Shown piece after piece: positions 7,635 through 17,204 of a stretch of 47,970 nucleotides of DNA (positions are counted from its first letter, which is position 1; the number at the start of each line of letters is the position of its first letter). A model generated the notes under the pieces. The model was not told the DNA's origin, ran no database searches, and worked only from the letters and a program-made list of their open reading frames with translations. Both the position numbers and the translations under genes were made by a program. Source of the DNA: Clostridium sp. CAG:964 (lineage in GTDB: Bacteria; Bacillota; Clostridia; Oscillospirales; Acutalibacteraceae); NCBI GenBank assembly GCA_000435335.1, contig FR891325.1:1-47970 (forward strand), in the 5' to 3' direction.

Positions 7635-7796
7635 ATGAAGGATATAACAAAGTATCTTGACGTAAGCCGTGAAACAGTACTTCAATGGATTAGTAATCGA
7701 AGTATGCCAGCGAGTAAGGTCGGGCGACTTTGGAAATTTAAAATATCGGAAGTTGACGAATGGATTCGTTCCGGAGGCGCTGCGGATAAATGCTGA
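7635..7796 (+). CDS. Excisionase-family helix-turn-helix protein (5' end possibly frameshifted)
   Basis: 53 codons from ATG 7635, too short for routine ORF calling. The sequence MKDITKYLDVSRETVLQWI followed by MPASKVGRLWKFKISEVDEWIRSGG is a textbook MerR-like/HTH_17 DNA-binding domain of the excisionase family. Homologues usually begin about 12 residues earlier. That part is visible in frame (VDIQKTENWVS, from 7602) but has no start codon. GGAGG (7588-7592) sits 10 bases before TTG 7603, which is out of frame by one base; a missing G after TTG would restore MDIQKTENWVSMKD. So either a 1-base deletion or error damaged the start, or ATG 7635 is used without a ribosome site. Such small HTH genes often precede defence operons; a role as operon regulator is inference. 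Confidence 0.65.
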   Translation: MKDITKYLDVSRETVLQWISNRSMPASKVGRLWKFKISEVDEWIRSGGAADKC

Positions 7797-7860
7797 GTAT
7801 GAATTATCGAGCATTAATTAATTCATAATGAAGTGTTGCAATATGGGAAGGAGGACGGCT

Positions 7861-10695
7861 ATGACACCTGGCAATAGACAACCCAAATGGGATATATATG
7901 AAGCTGTCATTCTTCTGGAAGGTTACCTTGAGACACTTCAAGGGGAAGAGCCAAAGGTGCAAATAATAAAGCGCATTTCTACTGAGCTACGTAGAATGGC
8001 AGCTAATCGCGGACTTGATATTGATGACATTTACAGAAATGAAAATGGCATATCTTTTCAGATGCAAAGCATGGATTCCGCATACCAAGGTAAAAAGATT
8101 TATGTTCCGGCAACGAGGTTGTTTGAGAAAGTGGTATTCCTGTATCGTAATGATACTGAGAGATATTTGAAGTTATTACAGGAGGCAAAAAGTATGGTAG
8201 CGGCCAAAAAGAATAATAAGGACGCTTTTATGGTGTGGGTCGCATCCGTTTTGCCTGCCAAGAGATGTAAGTGGATAGAGAAAAACATTCTGCGAGTAGA
8301 GCAATTTGCAATTGCTACAAAAATGATATCTGGGTCGATATTTGATATTACAGATATATCGAAATTGGAGGTTATTTATAAATCTGCTGGAAAGAACAAG
8401 GTCTTCCAGATTAAAAATAGAAAGCTCATCAAAAATATAAACGATGATTTCAATGTTTACATGCGGTATTGTTTGCAACTGCCAATTCAAACCGAGAAAA
8501 AAGAAGAAGCTTCGGTTTCTACAGAATCTTACAACCTTGTAGCAGATGCATCGGCTGAGATGAAAGAAGTCTTGAACGTCGTTGATTTTGAAAGGATAGA
8601 ATCCATGGCATTTACCAAGCCGAGAAGCATCACTTTCTTTGGCAAAGAGCTCTCTATACCTTCTACATGGAAGGACGTTTATGTCAGTATAGTAGCTGTC
8701 CTATACAAGTACTATCCGGATGTGTTCAGCTCTCTTAGTTCTTTTCCAGGTAGCACGAGATTGGAATTCGGTAAAGCAAGCGATTTAGGTCATATGACAT
8801 CGCCAAGAGAGATTGATGAAGAGCTTTGCATAGAAACCAATTTCAGTGCGACGGATTTTATCAAACGGATAAAAGAACTTCTTTTCATATGCGGTGTGGC
8901 TCATGATAGTCTCACAATTGTATATGAAAGAAGAATTGGAACGACTGCTTCAAATAGTACATCGTCGTTTAGTAGTACTGCCTGTGAAGCTGAATTCTAT
9001 GCTTATCTGCAGAATACGGTGAAGCTTGCAGACAGAACCTGTTCCTCTTATGTTTCTTCCATCAGAAGCGCTGAGCGCTATGCCACCAATAAAGGATATG
9101 AGTCGTGTTCATTATTTAGTGAAAATAAAGAAACAACTATTGTAACGGCAACAGAATTGTACAGTGATTCAGATTTTATTAGATATAACGAACAGCAGCA
9201 TAACCGTTTCAGCGCCGCTATTAACAAGCTGCTGGAATTCATTGGTGCGGAAATTCCGAAAAAAGCAATCGCGTCCCTTGGCAACAGCGGCAACAAGCAA
9301 ACATCTGCTACAGCGGAAATCTTCGGACGAATCGTTACTGTGTTGAAGAAGCACTACGAATATGGCTTTAAATACGATTCGATCAGAGAACTCATGCGCT
9401 TCCGTCAGTTTGCGGAGGCAATGGAAATCTCTCTGCCAGAAGATGATGAACTGCTCAAAGCTGCTATTCTATCCTCTGGAACTGTAATTGATGACAAGGT
9501 CTATTGTAAGAACGATGACATGCCGCAGGAGCTCCAGTGTATTGTCGATGATGTTTTTTCTTCCGGCGCAGCCGTTATTTATTATGACAGCCTATTTGTA
9601 AACAAACAAGAATGGATGAATTCCTATGTGATTACTTCTCCTGAAATGCTGAAGGAGTATTTGCAGAAAAACATCGCCGGATGTTCTTTCGCTAAAAAGT
9701 TTATGATCAAAGGAAACAGGCTACCCGAGAAGGAAGCTGTCACTGATGAAATAAAGCGGGTTTGGGGAAACAACCAGTCTGTAAGTGTATACAGTCTTCA
9801 TGATCGTCTGCCGTATATCCCGCTGAATAATATTTGGCGCGTTATTTCAGGTAATGACCTTTTTGTACTTGTTTCCGAAGGAGAATACCTCTTCATTGAC
9901 CGATTCTGCATTTCTGAGGATGAAGCGGAGGACATTCTTGACTTTGTGGATAATGCTTGTGAAGAGAACGGATTTGCATCTTTAAGCGATGTCCCTCTTG
10001 GTAGCATTGAGGAAGAAAACTATGAGTTCTCACAGCTTACCATTTATAATGCTATATATAAAAAAGTGCTTTCTGGCAAATATCATCTGAACGGTAAGAT
10101 TCTCACCAAAGAAAAATCTGAGCTTGATGCGGTTACACTATTGAAGAAGTATATCAAAGACAGAGATGAATGCACTTTTGATGAAGTTGCTGATAAGGTT
10201 ATAGAGCTTACAGGCAGTACAAACCGGCAATATGCTTTTCAGGCTCTTTATGATGACATGGTGCGGGTAGACAGAAACCGCTTTGTCGCAAACCGGCTCG
10301 TAAATTTTCCCGTGGATGAAATCGACGCCGTGTTGTCTGGATTTATTACCGACAATTTCAGAGCTATTAGGGATGTGACAACCTTTGCCATGTTCCCGAT
10401 TTGCGGACAGAACTGGAATCATTATCTGCTGGAAAGCTACTGCTATAAGTACAGCAAAAAATACAGCCTTCATGTGATTCATTTTAACGATAAGAATGCT
10501 GGAATCATAGCGGAAAAGTATTTCAATAAAAAATATAACGAAATGCTTGCCATTGCCATTGCGAGAACCGATGTGGAGCTGGTACCGGAGGTTATCGGAC
10601 AGTATCTATTTAATACCGGATATATGGCAAAAAGCAAATATGCTAAGCTGGGAGAAATTGCACAGCGGGCTTCGGAACTACGAAAAGAGAGGTGA
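7861..10695 (+). CDS. Large modular protein of unknown function, first full gene of the BREX-like operon
   Basis: 944 aa from ATG 7861, chosen for GGAAGGAGG (7846-7854) just upstream; an ATG at 7828 lacks one. I do not recognise the whole protein. Residues about 10-100 (EAVILLEGYLETLQG, then IDDIYRNENGISFQMQSM) resemble a module I have seen at the N-terminus of varied clostridial defence-type proteins. Residues about 260-380 include a conserved-looking ITFFGKELSIPSTWKDVYVS segment. Residues about 375-475 (EFYAYLQNTVKLADRTCSSY, then VSSIRSAERYA) look like a SAM-like core-binding fold of tyrosine recombinases, but no recombinase catalytic domain follows. The C-terminal half has no nucleotide-binding motif. 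It ends 4 bases before brxP, so it is co-transcribed. A role in DNA binding or phage sensing is plausible, not shown. Confidence 0.7.
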   Translation: MTPGNRQPKWDIYEAVILLEGYLETLQGEEPKVQIIKRISTELRRMAANRGLDIDDIYRNENGISFQMQSMDSAYQGKKIYVPATRLFEKVVFLYRNDTERYLKLLQEAKSMVAAKKNNKDAFMVWVASVLPAKRCKWIEKNILRVEQFAIATKMISGSIFDITDISKLEVIYKSAGKNKVFQIKNRKLIKNINDDFNVYMRYCLQLPIQTEKKEEASVSTESYNLVADASAEMKEVLNVVDFERIESMAFTKPRSITFFGKELSIPSTWKDVYVSIVAVLYKYYPDVFSSLSSFPGSTRLEFGKASDLGHMTSPREIDEELCIETNFSATDFIKRIKELLFICGVAHDSLTIVYERRIGTTASNSTSSFSSTACEAEFYAYLQNTVKLADRTCSSYVSSIRSAERYATNKGYESCSLFSENKETTIVTATELYSDSDFIRYNEQQHNRFSAAINKLLEFIGAEIPKKAIASLGNSGNKQTSATAEIFGRIVTVLKKHYEYGFKYDSIRELMRFRQFAEAMEISLPEDDELLKAAILSSGTVIDDKVYCKNDDMPQELQCIVDDVFSSGAAVIYYDSLFVNKQEWMNSYVITSPEMLKEYLQKNIAGCSFAKKFMIKGNRLPEKEAVTDEIKRVWGNNQSVSVYSLHDRLPYIPLNNIWRVISGNDLFVLVSEGEYLFIDRFCISEDEAEDILDFVDNACEENGFASLSDVPLGSIEEENYEFSQLTIYNAIYKKVLSGKYHLNGKILTKEKSELDAVTLLKKYIKDRDECTFDEVADKVIELTGSTNRQYAFQALYDDMVRVDRNRFVANRLVNFPVDEIDAVLSGFITDNFRAIRDVTTFAMFPICGQNWNHYLLESYCYKYSKKYSLHVIHFNDKNAGIIAEKYFNKKYNEMLAIAIARTDVELVPEVIGQYLFNTGYMAKSKYAKLGEIAQRASELRKER

Positions 10696-10699
10696 TAGT

Positions 10700-13027
10700 A
10701 TGTATTCCTACACATTTGATTCGAAGACCGGTGGAATCATACTGAATTCCACTCCTACGAATTTTTCCAAGGAGCCTCGCCCGGTTTATGCTGCGGAGAT
10801 GGATATCCTTGGTTTTCATAAACACTGGGATTACGACAAACAGAACGAAGTGCCCTACATGTGGGCAGAATCGAATATCTATTGGTACAGAGGTGTACAA
10901 ATTGCCAAGACAAAGGGCGGTGATCTTTATACTGCACCGGAGCTGATTATTGTGGATGACGCAAACGAAACAAATCCATATTGGAAACAAGGAACGAAGT
11001 TGATTCCTATGGATATAGAAGCAATGTGCGCTCTCAACGAGGATTTATTGACAGTTATAGAGGATTCTACAGTTAAAAAAATTGTCAAGGAATATGAGAA
11101 ATTTAAAGACAAGCTTGACATTTTCCATGTAGCCTTTTCCGGAGGCAAGGACAGCGCAGTGCTGTTGGATCTTGTTAAAAAGGCGCTGCCAAAGGACAGC
11201 TTCGTAGTTATTTTCGGAGACACCGGCATGGAGTTTCCAGATACTTATGAAGCCGTGGAAGAGGCTAAAAAGCAGTGTGATAAGGATGGTATTCCCTTTT
11301 ATATTGCTCGCTCTCACTTTGAACCAAGTGATTCATGGAAGCTGTTCGGCCCGCCAGCAAGAGTGCTTCGATGGTGTTGTAGTGTACATAAGAGTACGCC
11401 GCAGACATTGAAAATGAGGGAAATTACCGGCAAAGATGATTATATTGGTATGGATTTCGTTGGTGTACGCGCCCATGAAAGCTTAGCCAGAAGTAAATAT
11501 GACTACGAGAATTTTGGAAAGAAACAAAGAGGTCAGTACAGCTTTAATCCGATTTTGGAATGGACCTCTGCGGAAATATGGTTGTATATCTTTCTGAATC
11601 ATCTTAACATAAATGCCACCTATAAAAAGGGAAATTCCCGCGCTGGGTGCTTGTTTTGCCCTATGGGTGGAGGACGTAGCGATTATCTTCAGTATACTTG
11701 CTATCCGGAAAAAGTTAGCAACTACATTAATTTGATTAAATTAATGAACGGACGCAATAAAGGTGATGATGCGGCACTGACCTCATATGTAGCAAATGGT
11801 GGTTGGAACGCACGAAAAAATGGTCGCGATTTAACTATAGGGAAAGTCCATTACTGGGAAACAATCAAAAATGGCAAAACACAGATAGAGGTTACTCAGC
11901 CTAAATCAGATTGGCAAGAATGGATAAAGACAGTAGGTAAACTGCCTTTTCAATATGAAATCAAGGAGAAAGAAAACGGTTATTTGATTTCTTTTGATGC
12001 TAGTATTCCGAAAAAATATCCTAAAGAGATAAGGAAGTTTAGACAAGTATTTAAAAAATCGGCATATTGTGTTGGCTGTAGAGTTTGCGAAACAAATTGC
12101 CGTAACGGAAGAATAAAGTTTGTCAACGGAAAAGTACAGATTACAGACTGTATTCATTGTGGAATGTGTCACGATATTGATGACGGTTGTCTCGTATATC
12201 ATTCATTAAGACCATCGACAGGAGAAGGAACTATGAAAAAAGCTAGTTTGAATTCATTTGCAAATCACGCCCCAAAGCCGGAATGGGTACAAGGATTTTT
12301 TGACCTTGGCAATGATTATTGGGATAGCGATAAAAACACGCTGAATAAAAAGCTACAAGTCCCCATGTTTAAGAAATTCCTTCGTGGGTGTGGTTTAATA
12401 GATGATAAAGGCAATACCACATTGCTCTTTGATATCGTATCATCCTCAAATTACGGATGGCAAAATGGTACTACATGGGGCTTGGCATTGTCGAACTTTG
12501 CCTATAATGCCCAGTGCAAATGGTTCATAATGAATATGGATATTGGCATTTATTATAATAGAAGTCATATCAGTGATATGCTGATTGCCGAGGGAGTGAA
12601 GAAAGATGACGCAACTTCCATCATCAATGCCTTCAAGCGTTTTTGCAAGTTACCCTTGGGTACAGTGTTAAATTTCGGGTATGTCGAAGAAAAAGGGCGG
12701 AAAATCGAATCGCTGTGCAGAACGAAGTGCATTATTGAAGATACTCGCGTTGTACTGTATGCGTTATATAAATTTGCCGAGAAGTGCAACTTGGATAAAG
12801 AGTTTCGTGTTTCCTATCTCTACGATGAATATGTGGAGCGGGACGGCGTCAGTCCGGTGCGTATTTTCGGGCTTTATGATGAAGAAGAGATGAAATCCAT
12901 TTTGCTCGGTCTTTCTTCTGCATATCCAGAATTTATCAATGCTACATTTACAAATGATCTGCAAACCATCACGCTAAGGGACAAGACCAGTTATGATGTT
13001 TTGAGTCTGTTTAAGGAGGGATTATAA
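10700..13027 (+). CDS. brxP: BrxP: PAPS-reductase-like, Fe-S and DUF4007-like protein of BREX type 4
   Basis: 775 aa from ATG 10700 after GAGAGGTGAT; the frame is open further upstream but overlaps the previous gene. The PAPS-reductase/N-type ATP pyrophosphatase core carries the PP-loop SGGKDS (147-152), then VVIFGDTGMEFPDT, RWCCSVHK (Cys about 225-226) and AGCLFCPMGG (Cys 317, 320), which could bind an Fe-S cluster as in DndC. Next comes a ferredoxin-like segment with eight cysteines (457, 460, 463, 467; 484, 487, 490, 497). From about 512 the protein resembles DUF4007. The predicted role is to activate and transfer sulfur, by analogy with DndC in phosphorothioation; the substrate here is not known. 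It lies between the unknown 944-aa gene and brxC, 1 base apart from the latter. BREX type 4 is defined by this gene in place of pglX. Confidence 0.85.
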   Translation: MYSYTFDSKTGGIILNSTPTNFSKEPRPVYAAEMDILGFHKHWDYDKQNEVPYMWAESNIYWYRGVQIAKTKGGDLYTAPELIIVDDANETNPYWKQGTKLIPMDIEAMCALNEDLLTVIEDSTVKKIVKEYEKFKDKLDIFHVAFSGGKDSAVLLDLVKKALPKDSFVVIFGDTGMEFPDTYEAVEEAKKQCDKDGIPFYIARSHFEPSDSWKLFGPPARVLRWCCSVHKSTPQTLKMREITGKDDYIGMDFVGVRAHESLARSKYDYENFGKKQRGQYSFNPILEWTSAEIWLYIFLNHLNINATYKKGNSRAGCLFCPMGGGRSDYLQYTCYPEKVSNYINLIKLMNGRNKGDDAALTSYVANGGWNARKNGRDLTIGKVHYWETIKNGKTQIEVTQPKSDWQEWIKTVGKLPFQYEIKEKENGYLISFDASIPKKYPKEIRKFRQVFKKSAYCVGCRVCETNCRNGRIKFVNGKVQITDCIHCGMCHDIDDGCLVYHSLRPSTGEGTMKKASLNSFANHAPKPEWVQGFFDLGNDYWDSDKNTLNKKLQVPMFKKFLRGCGLIDDKGNTTLLFDIVSSSNYGWQNGTTWGLALSNFAYNAQCKWFIMNMDIGIYYNRSHISDMLIAEGVKKDDATSIINAFKRFCKLPLGTVLNFGYVEEKGRKIESLCRTKCIIEDTRVVLYALYKFAEKCNLDKEFRVSYLYDEYVERDGVSPVRIFGLYDEEEMKSILLGLSSAYPEFINATFTNDLQTITLRDKTSYDVLSLFKEGL

Positions 13028-13028
13028 G

Positions 13029-16000
13029 ATGCCGGTACAGAATTTAAAATACTGCGAATACTTTGATGTCAACGAAAAGTATTTTCCATGCATTGACGAA
13101 TCCGCTATCAACAGTGGAGCAGCGTGGGACACAACCTACCCTCATCAGACTTTCATAGACCTACTCAATCGGACAGAAAAGATGCTGAGCGGCAATACAA
13201 ACCGCTCTATCTGGATTCATGGCGCCTATGGTACCGGTAAATCTCAGTGTGCTTACACGCTCAAAAAGTTGCTGGAGGTGCCGGAGACAGAGGTAAGAAA
13301 CTACTGGGATAAGTTTGAACCCTTGAAAAAGAATCATGTTCTGCTGGAAAAGCTTATCGGCCATAAGGCACAGGGCATTGTGACTGCATACCGTTACGCA
13401 TCAGGCAGTATTTCTACTCCGCAGCAGCTTTTCTTTGCGGTGCAGGAAAGCATCAAGAAAGCTTTGGATGTGCACGAGGTTTCCTACAAGGGCGAAAACT
13501 CTCTAAAGGAAAGTGTTATCGCATGGCTGGAGGATCCGATTCATAATCAGTTTATGGACGCTCTGCTTCAGAAGCCCAAGTGGATGTCCACCTTCTCGCA
13601 GTCCTCTGCGGATGAGATTATCAACACTCTGAAAAAGAGTAGCGACGTTTCCTCTCTGATGGACGATATCTTTAGCCTTGCCGCAGAGGAAGGAATAACA
13701 GCTCTCAATCTTTCTGCAGATTCTCTGCGCAAATGGATTATTGATATCATTGACAAGAATAATATTAAGCTCGTTCTTATCTGGGATGAGTTCAGTGACT
13801 ATTTTCGTCAGAACAGCACTTCTTTGGGTGAGTTTCAAAAGATTGTCTCCATTTGTCAGGAAAAGCCTTTCTACTTCGTAATTGTGACCCATCCACTGTC
13901 TTCTCTTGCAAAGGAATATGACAGCAGAGATAAGACCAATCCGTGGTCTGTTGTACAGCAGCGTTTTGACAAGGTGGAAATCACCCTTCCAGACAATATT
14001 GCCTTTGAACTTATAGGTCATGCTTTTAGTGTAAAGCCTGCGGCAAAAGCAAACTGGAAGCGGATGACCGAGGATTTGAATTCTTATGTTACGAATGCAC
14101 GCAAAGCTGTTATCAAAGCTACAAATATTAATGACCAAAATGTTATGCGGGATATCCTTCCTATTCACCCCATTGCGGCGCTCGTCCTGAAAAATATAGC
14201 CTCTGCATTCCAGTCCAACCAGCGCAGTATGTTTGACTTCATAAAGACGCCGAAGGATATGGATGTTAATGCATTCCAGTGGTTTATCCAGAACACTAGC
14301 CCTCTTTCCGACAGACCATTTCTTACTGTGGATATGCTGTGGGATTTCTTCTATGAAAAGGGTAAGGACTATCTGTCCTCTGATATTAGGCTGATTCTGG
14401 ATACATTTCCGCAGCAGACACAGTTGAACGACAAGGAAAAGATTGTACTGATGACTGTTCTTATTATGCAGTCTATTGATCAGCGGCTGGGCGGTGCTCT
14501 ACCGATTCTAAAGCCGACGGATCAAAATCTCAGTTATGCTTTTGAGGGTGATACAGGCGAACTGGAAAATTCCTGCAAGAGTATTGCGAAAGCTCTTGTT
14601 AATAAAGGAATTCTGATTGAGAATCCGATTGCTAACGGCAAAAAAGTGTATTCTGCTGCCGTTCTTGCTGGCGATGGTGCGAAAATTGAGGCATTTAAAA
14701 AGGAAATTCGTGAAAAGCAAGGCACAACCGCCAAGCTGGTCTCAGAAGGTGCTGCGGTTGCAACTGCGCTCAGCCTTCCTCCTGCACTGAAACTTCGTTA
14801 CGCGCTGGAATTGGATAGTGGCAAGTTGCCGGTTGTTACCATGTCTGATTTCAAAAAGGTCATGAATGTTTTAAAAAGCAAGGATGTGGACTGGCATTTC
14901 TATGCTGTACTTGCGCTTGCAAAGACCGACGAAGAAGCCCAGAGTTTCCGCACTCTGATAAAGAAAATTATTGCGGATCCTGCCTATAAGAATATTGCTG
15001 TCATTGATGCGTTGTCTACGCCTCTTGGCTTAGAGGCATTTGAGCAGTATGTGGATTATTCCGCTATGTCGATGTATTACAGTGGCAACAACGGTCAGCA
15101 GTCAAAAGAAAATGCGAAGAAGGCAAAGGATGTACTGGAGCGTGATTGGAAGGATCGAATTCACAACGGACAATTCATCGTTTTTACCTATGCAAATCAG
15201 GATGGTGAAAAGGCTGCAGGAGCCGGTGCTGTTCACACTATTATGCAGACCATTGTTTTGAAACGTTTCAAGCATGTACAGGACTTCACAAAGGGACTCT
15301 CGGAAACGCAGTTGAAACTGACTACTCCGAAACCTGTTGCGAAATACGGTATGGGTGTGATGGAGATCAAGGGATTGATTTCTGGATGTGAGAAGTCTGT
15401 TCTGGGCAAATTCTGGTCTAAAAAGGAATACTGGAAGGACGAGGAGCTTGCTGGAGAGCATATTGTTATTATCAAAAAATCTGTTGATAAAATGATAGAC
15501 GATGCTTTTAAGAGTAGCGGTAAAATATCTATTGGTGAAATCTACGATTATTTGGAAACTACATATGGTTTTTCAGTGTGTAACCTGTCTGCATTTATTA
15601 CCGGCTTCTTACTGAAGGAATACAGTTCGGAACCTTATCGCTCTATGGATGCCGAAGGCCACCGTGATTCAATGACACCGGATAAGCTTTCTGAAATGAT
15701 TGGTAACTATATTGGAAAGAACCCAAAAGCAACCTATATTGTCAATCTGACTCCAGAGGAAAAAGCATTCTATGAGCTTACGGAAAACGCATGGAACATT
15801 ACCGCCAACACTTGTTCTTCGCCTCAGCAGGCCGGAACACTCGTCCTTGCAAAAATGAGAGACCTATCCTATCCCGTTTGGTGTTTGGAAGATATGGACA
15901 CTACCGGTGTATTTGACCTCGTCAAGCTCTATATCAAACTTGTTCAGAGCAAAGGCGATAAAGCACATGATGTAGCTAATGAAATCGGAAAGATTGCGAT

Positions 16001-17201
16001 TCAGCGTCCGTCATCTGCACAGAATTTGAAGGCGCTTCTAACTCTTGATAACTGTAAAAAAGGTATGCATATATTTCTTGAACGGTTTGAGAACGGTAAG
16101 CTTTTGAATGTTGCCAAGGAAATCAACGCGGAGGATTCTGTTCTGTCGGATATAAAGAAGTTGTTCAATGTTCAGTATTCTGCCCTTTGGATTGGATCAA
16201 CTGGAGAAGATGAAATCAGAAAACTCATAACTGAGTACGAGGTTGTGAAGTCAACGAATATTTTTCTGAATGTTACTGTCCGTTCTAAGGAAGCGGCATT
16301 TAAGACATGGCGTGAGACATTGAAGTTTATCGGTTTCTCCTGCGAATCTATCAAGGCGAAAAAGCCAGCACTGGATAAGTTTTTCTATAATTTACTCCGT
16401 ATTGCCAACTATGAAGATATGCTTCCCGATAATATGAAGTCATTTCTTGATGAGATGACAAATCATAATGCAGAAATTCGGGATGTTCTCGGTAATACTT
16501 TGGCCGTCTTTATTGATATTTACGCACCTTATTTGGAGGGCTTTACTGATACGGAGTGCGAGGAAATCAAAAATTCTATCACATCGGAAATGTTTACCAT
16601 ATCCTCTACAGCAAGTAATGCCATTGTTAAAAAGGCTGCTGAGGATTACAGAAAGAATCAGGTGAAATCGCAACTTTATAAGCTGTGGAGCGATAAGAGC
16701 GGAGGAAGCAAAAACCCTCGTGTTTGGTCTGAAAAATATCGTACTCCGATTTTGTGCTGCGTGAATGCCTCTCTGTATGCCGAGGCTAAGAAGGCCTTTG
16801 CAACATTGAACAGCAGCACGCAAAGTGAAGCGGACATTAAGGAAGCCTTAGCATTCATTAAGGAAGCGGACTTCTTTGACGAGATAGCTTCCGCTGATTA
16901 TCGCGATAAGTGCTTTGCAAAGCGTATTATCGGAGATTACACCAGCTTGATTTCTGATATTGATGCTGTGAGGGATACTCTGGAGAGCACCGGAATCAGC
17001 GCCTATGAGTGGAATGATAACCCCACTATCATGAGCAATGTTTCCAGTATGGCGGCCGCAGAATATAACGCCGGTGGAAGCGATAAGGTCGTTGATATCA
17101 TCGAAGGTATGAATGATGCCGAACTGAAGAAGTGGCTTACTGATATTGTTAGAAAGGACATGGGTCTTGGCGTAAAGATTATCATTAATAGGGAGGGGTA
17201 A
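13029..17201 (+). CDS. brxC: BrxC-type P-loop ATPase
   Basis: 1390 aa, somewhat longer than typical BrxC/PglY. ATG 13029 follows GGAGGG (13016-13021), 1 base after the brxP stop. The Walker A motif is GAYGTGKS (residues 65-72), inside SIWIHGAYGTGKSQCAYTL. Walker B is LVLIWDEFSDYF (about 247-258). Shortly after it, ITLPDNIAFELIGHAF leads into the AAA+ lid region. The long remainder is helical without other recognised motifs, as in BrxC. BrxC proteins are large AAA+ ATPases required for BREX modification and phage exclusion and are thought to act as DNA-engaging motors or switches. PglZ follows after 3 bases, the usual BREX order. Confidence 0.85.
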   Translation: MPVQNLKYCEYFDVNEKYFPCIDESAINSGAAWDTTYPHQTFIDLLNRTEKMLSGNTNRSIWIHGAYGTGKSQCAYTLKKLLEVPETEVRNYWDKFEPLKKNHVLLEKLIGHKAQGIVTAYRYASGSISTPQQLFFAVQESIKKALDVHEVSYKGENSLKESVIAWLEDPIHNQFMDALLQKPKWMSTFSQSSADEIINTLKKSSDVSSLMDDIFSLAAEEGITALNLSADSLRKWIIDIIDKNNIKLVLIWDEFSDYFRQNSTSLGEFQKIVSICQEKPFYFVIVTHPLSSLAKEYDSRDKTNPWSVVQQRFDKVEITLPDNIAFELIGHAFSVKPAAKANWKRMTEDLNSYVTNARKAVIKATNINDQNVMRDILPIHPIAALVLKNIASAFQSNQRSMFDFIKTPKDMDVNAFQWFIQNTSPLSDRPFLTVDMLWDFFYEKGKDYLSSDIRLILDTFPQQTQLNDKEKIVLMTVLIMQSIDQRLGGALPILKPTDQNLSYAFEGDTGELENSCKSIAKALVNKGILIENPIANGKKVYSAAVLAGDGAKIEAFKKEIREKQGTTAKLVSEGAAVATALSLPPALKLRYALELDSGKLPVVTMSDFKKVMNVLKSKDVDWHFYAVLALAKTDEEAQSFRTLIKKIIADPAYKNIAVIDALSTPLGLEAFEQYVDYSAMSMYYSGNNGQQSKENAKKAKDVLERDWKDRIHNGQFIVFTYANQDGEKAAGAGAVHTIMQTIVLKRFKHVQDFTKGLSETQLKLTTPKPVAKYGMGVMEIKGLISGCEKSVLGKFWSKKEYWKDEELAGEHIVIIKKSVDKMIDDAFKSSGKISIGEIYDYLETTYGFSVCNLSAFITGFLLKEYSSEPYRSMDAEGHRDSMTPDKLSEMIGNYIGKNPKATYIVNLTPEEKAFYELTENAWNITANTCSSPQQAGTLVLAKMRDLSYPVWCLEDMDTTGVFDLVKLYIKLVQSKGDKAHDVANEIGKIAIQRPSSAQNLKALLTLDNCKKGMHIFLERFENGKLLNVAKEINAEDSVLSDIKKLFNVQYSALWIGSTGEDEIRKLITEYEVVKSTNIFLNVTVRSKEAAFKTWRETLKFIGFSCESIKAKKPALDKFFYNLLRIANYEDMLPDNMKSFLDEMTNHNAEIRDVLGNTLAVFIDIYAPYLEGFTDTECEEIKNSITSEMFTISSTASNAIVKKAAEDYRKNQVKSQLYKLWSDKSGGSKNPRVWSEKYRTPILCCVNASLYAEAKKAFATLNSSTQSEADIKEALAFIKEADFFDEIASADYRDKCFAKRIIGDYTSLISDIDAVRDTLESTGISAYEWNDNPTIMSNVSSMAAAEYNAGGSDKVVDIIEGMNDAELKKWLTDIVRKDMGLGVKIIINREG

Positions 17202-17204
17202 GAA

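Noticed and set aside
10547..10699. In-frame upstream extension of brxP
   Set aside because: It overlaps the end of the 944-aa gene and lacks a ribosome site, while ATG 10700 has GAGAGGTGAT just before it.
13503..14168. 221-codon frame on the minus strand inside brxC
   Set aside because: It is a shadow of brxC, whose Walker motifs and codon pattern are in the plus frame; no ribosome site on the minus strand.
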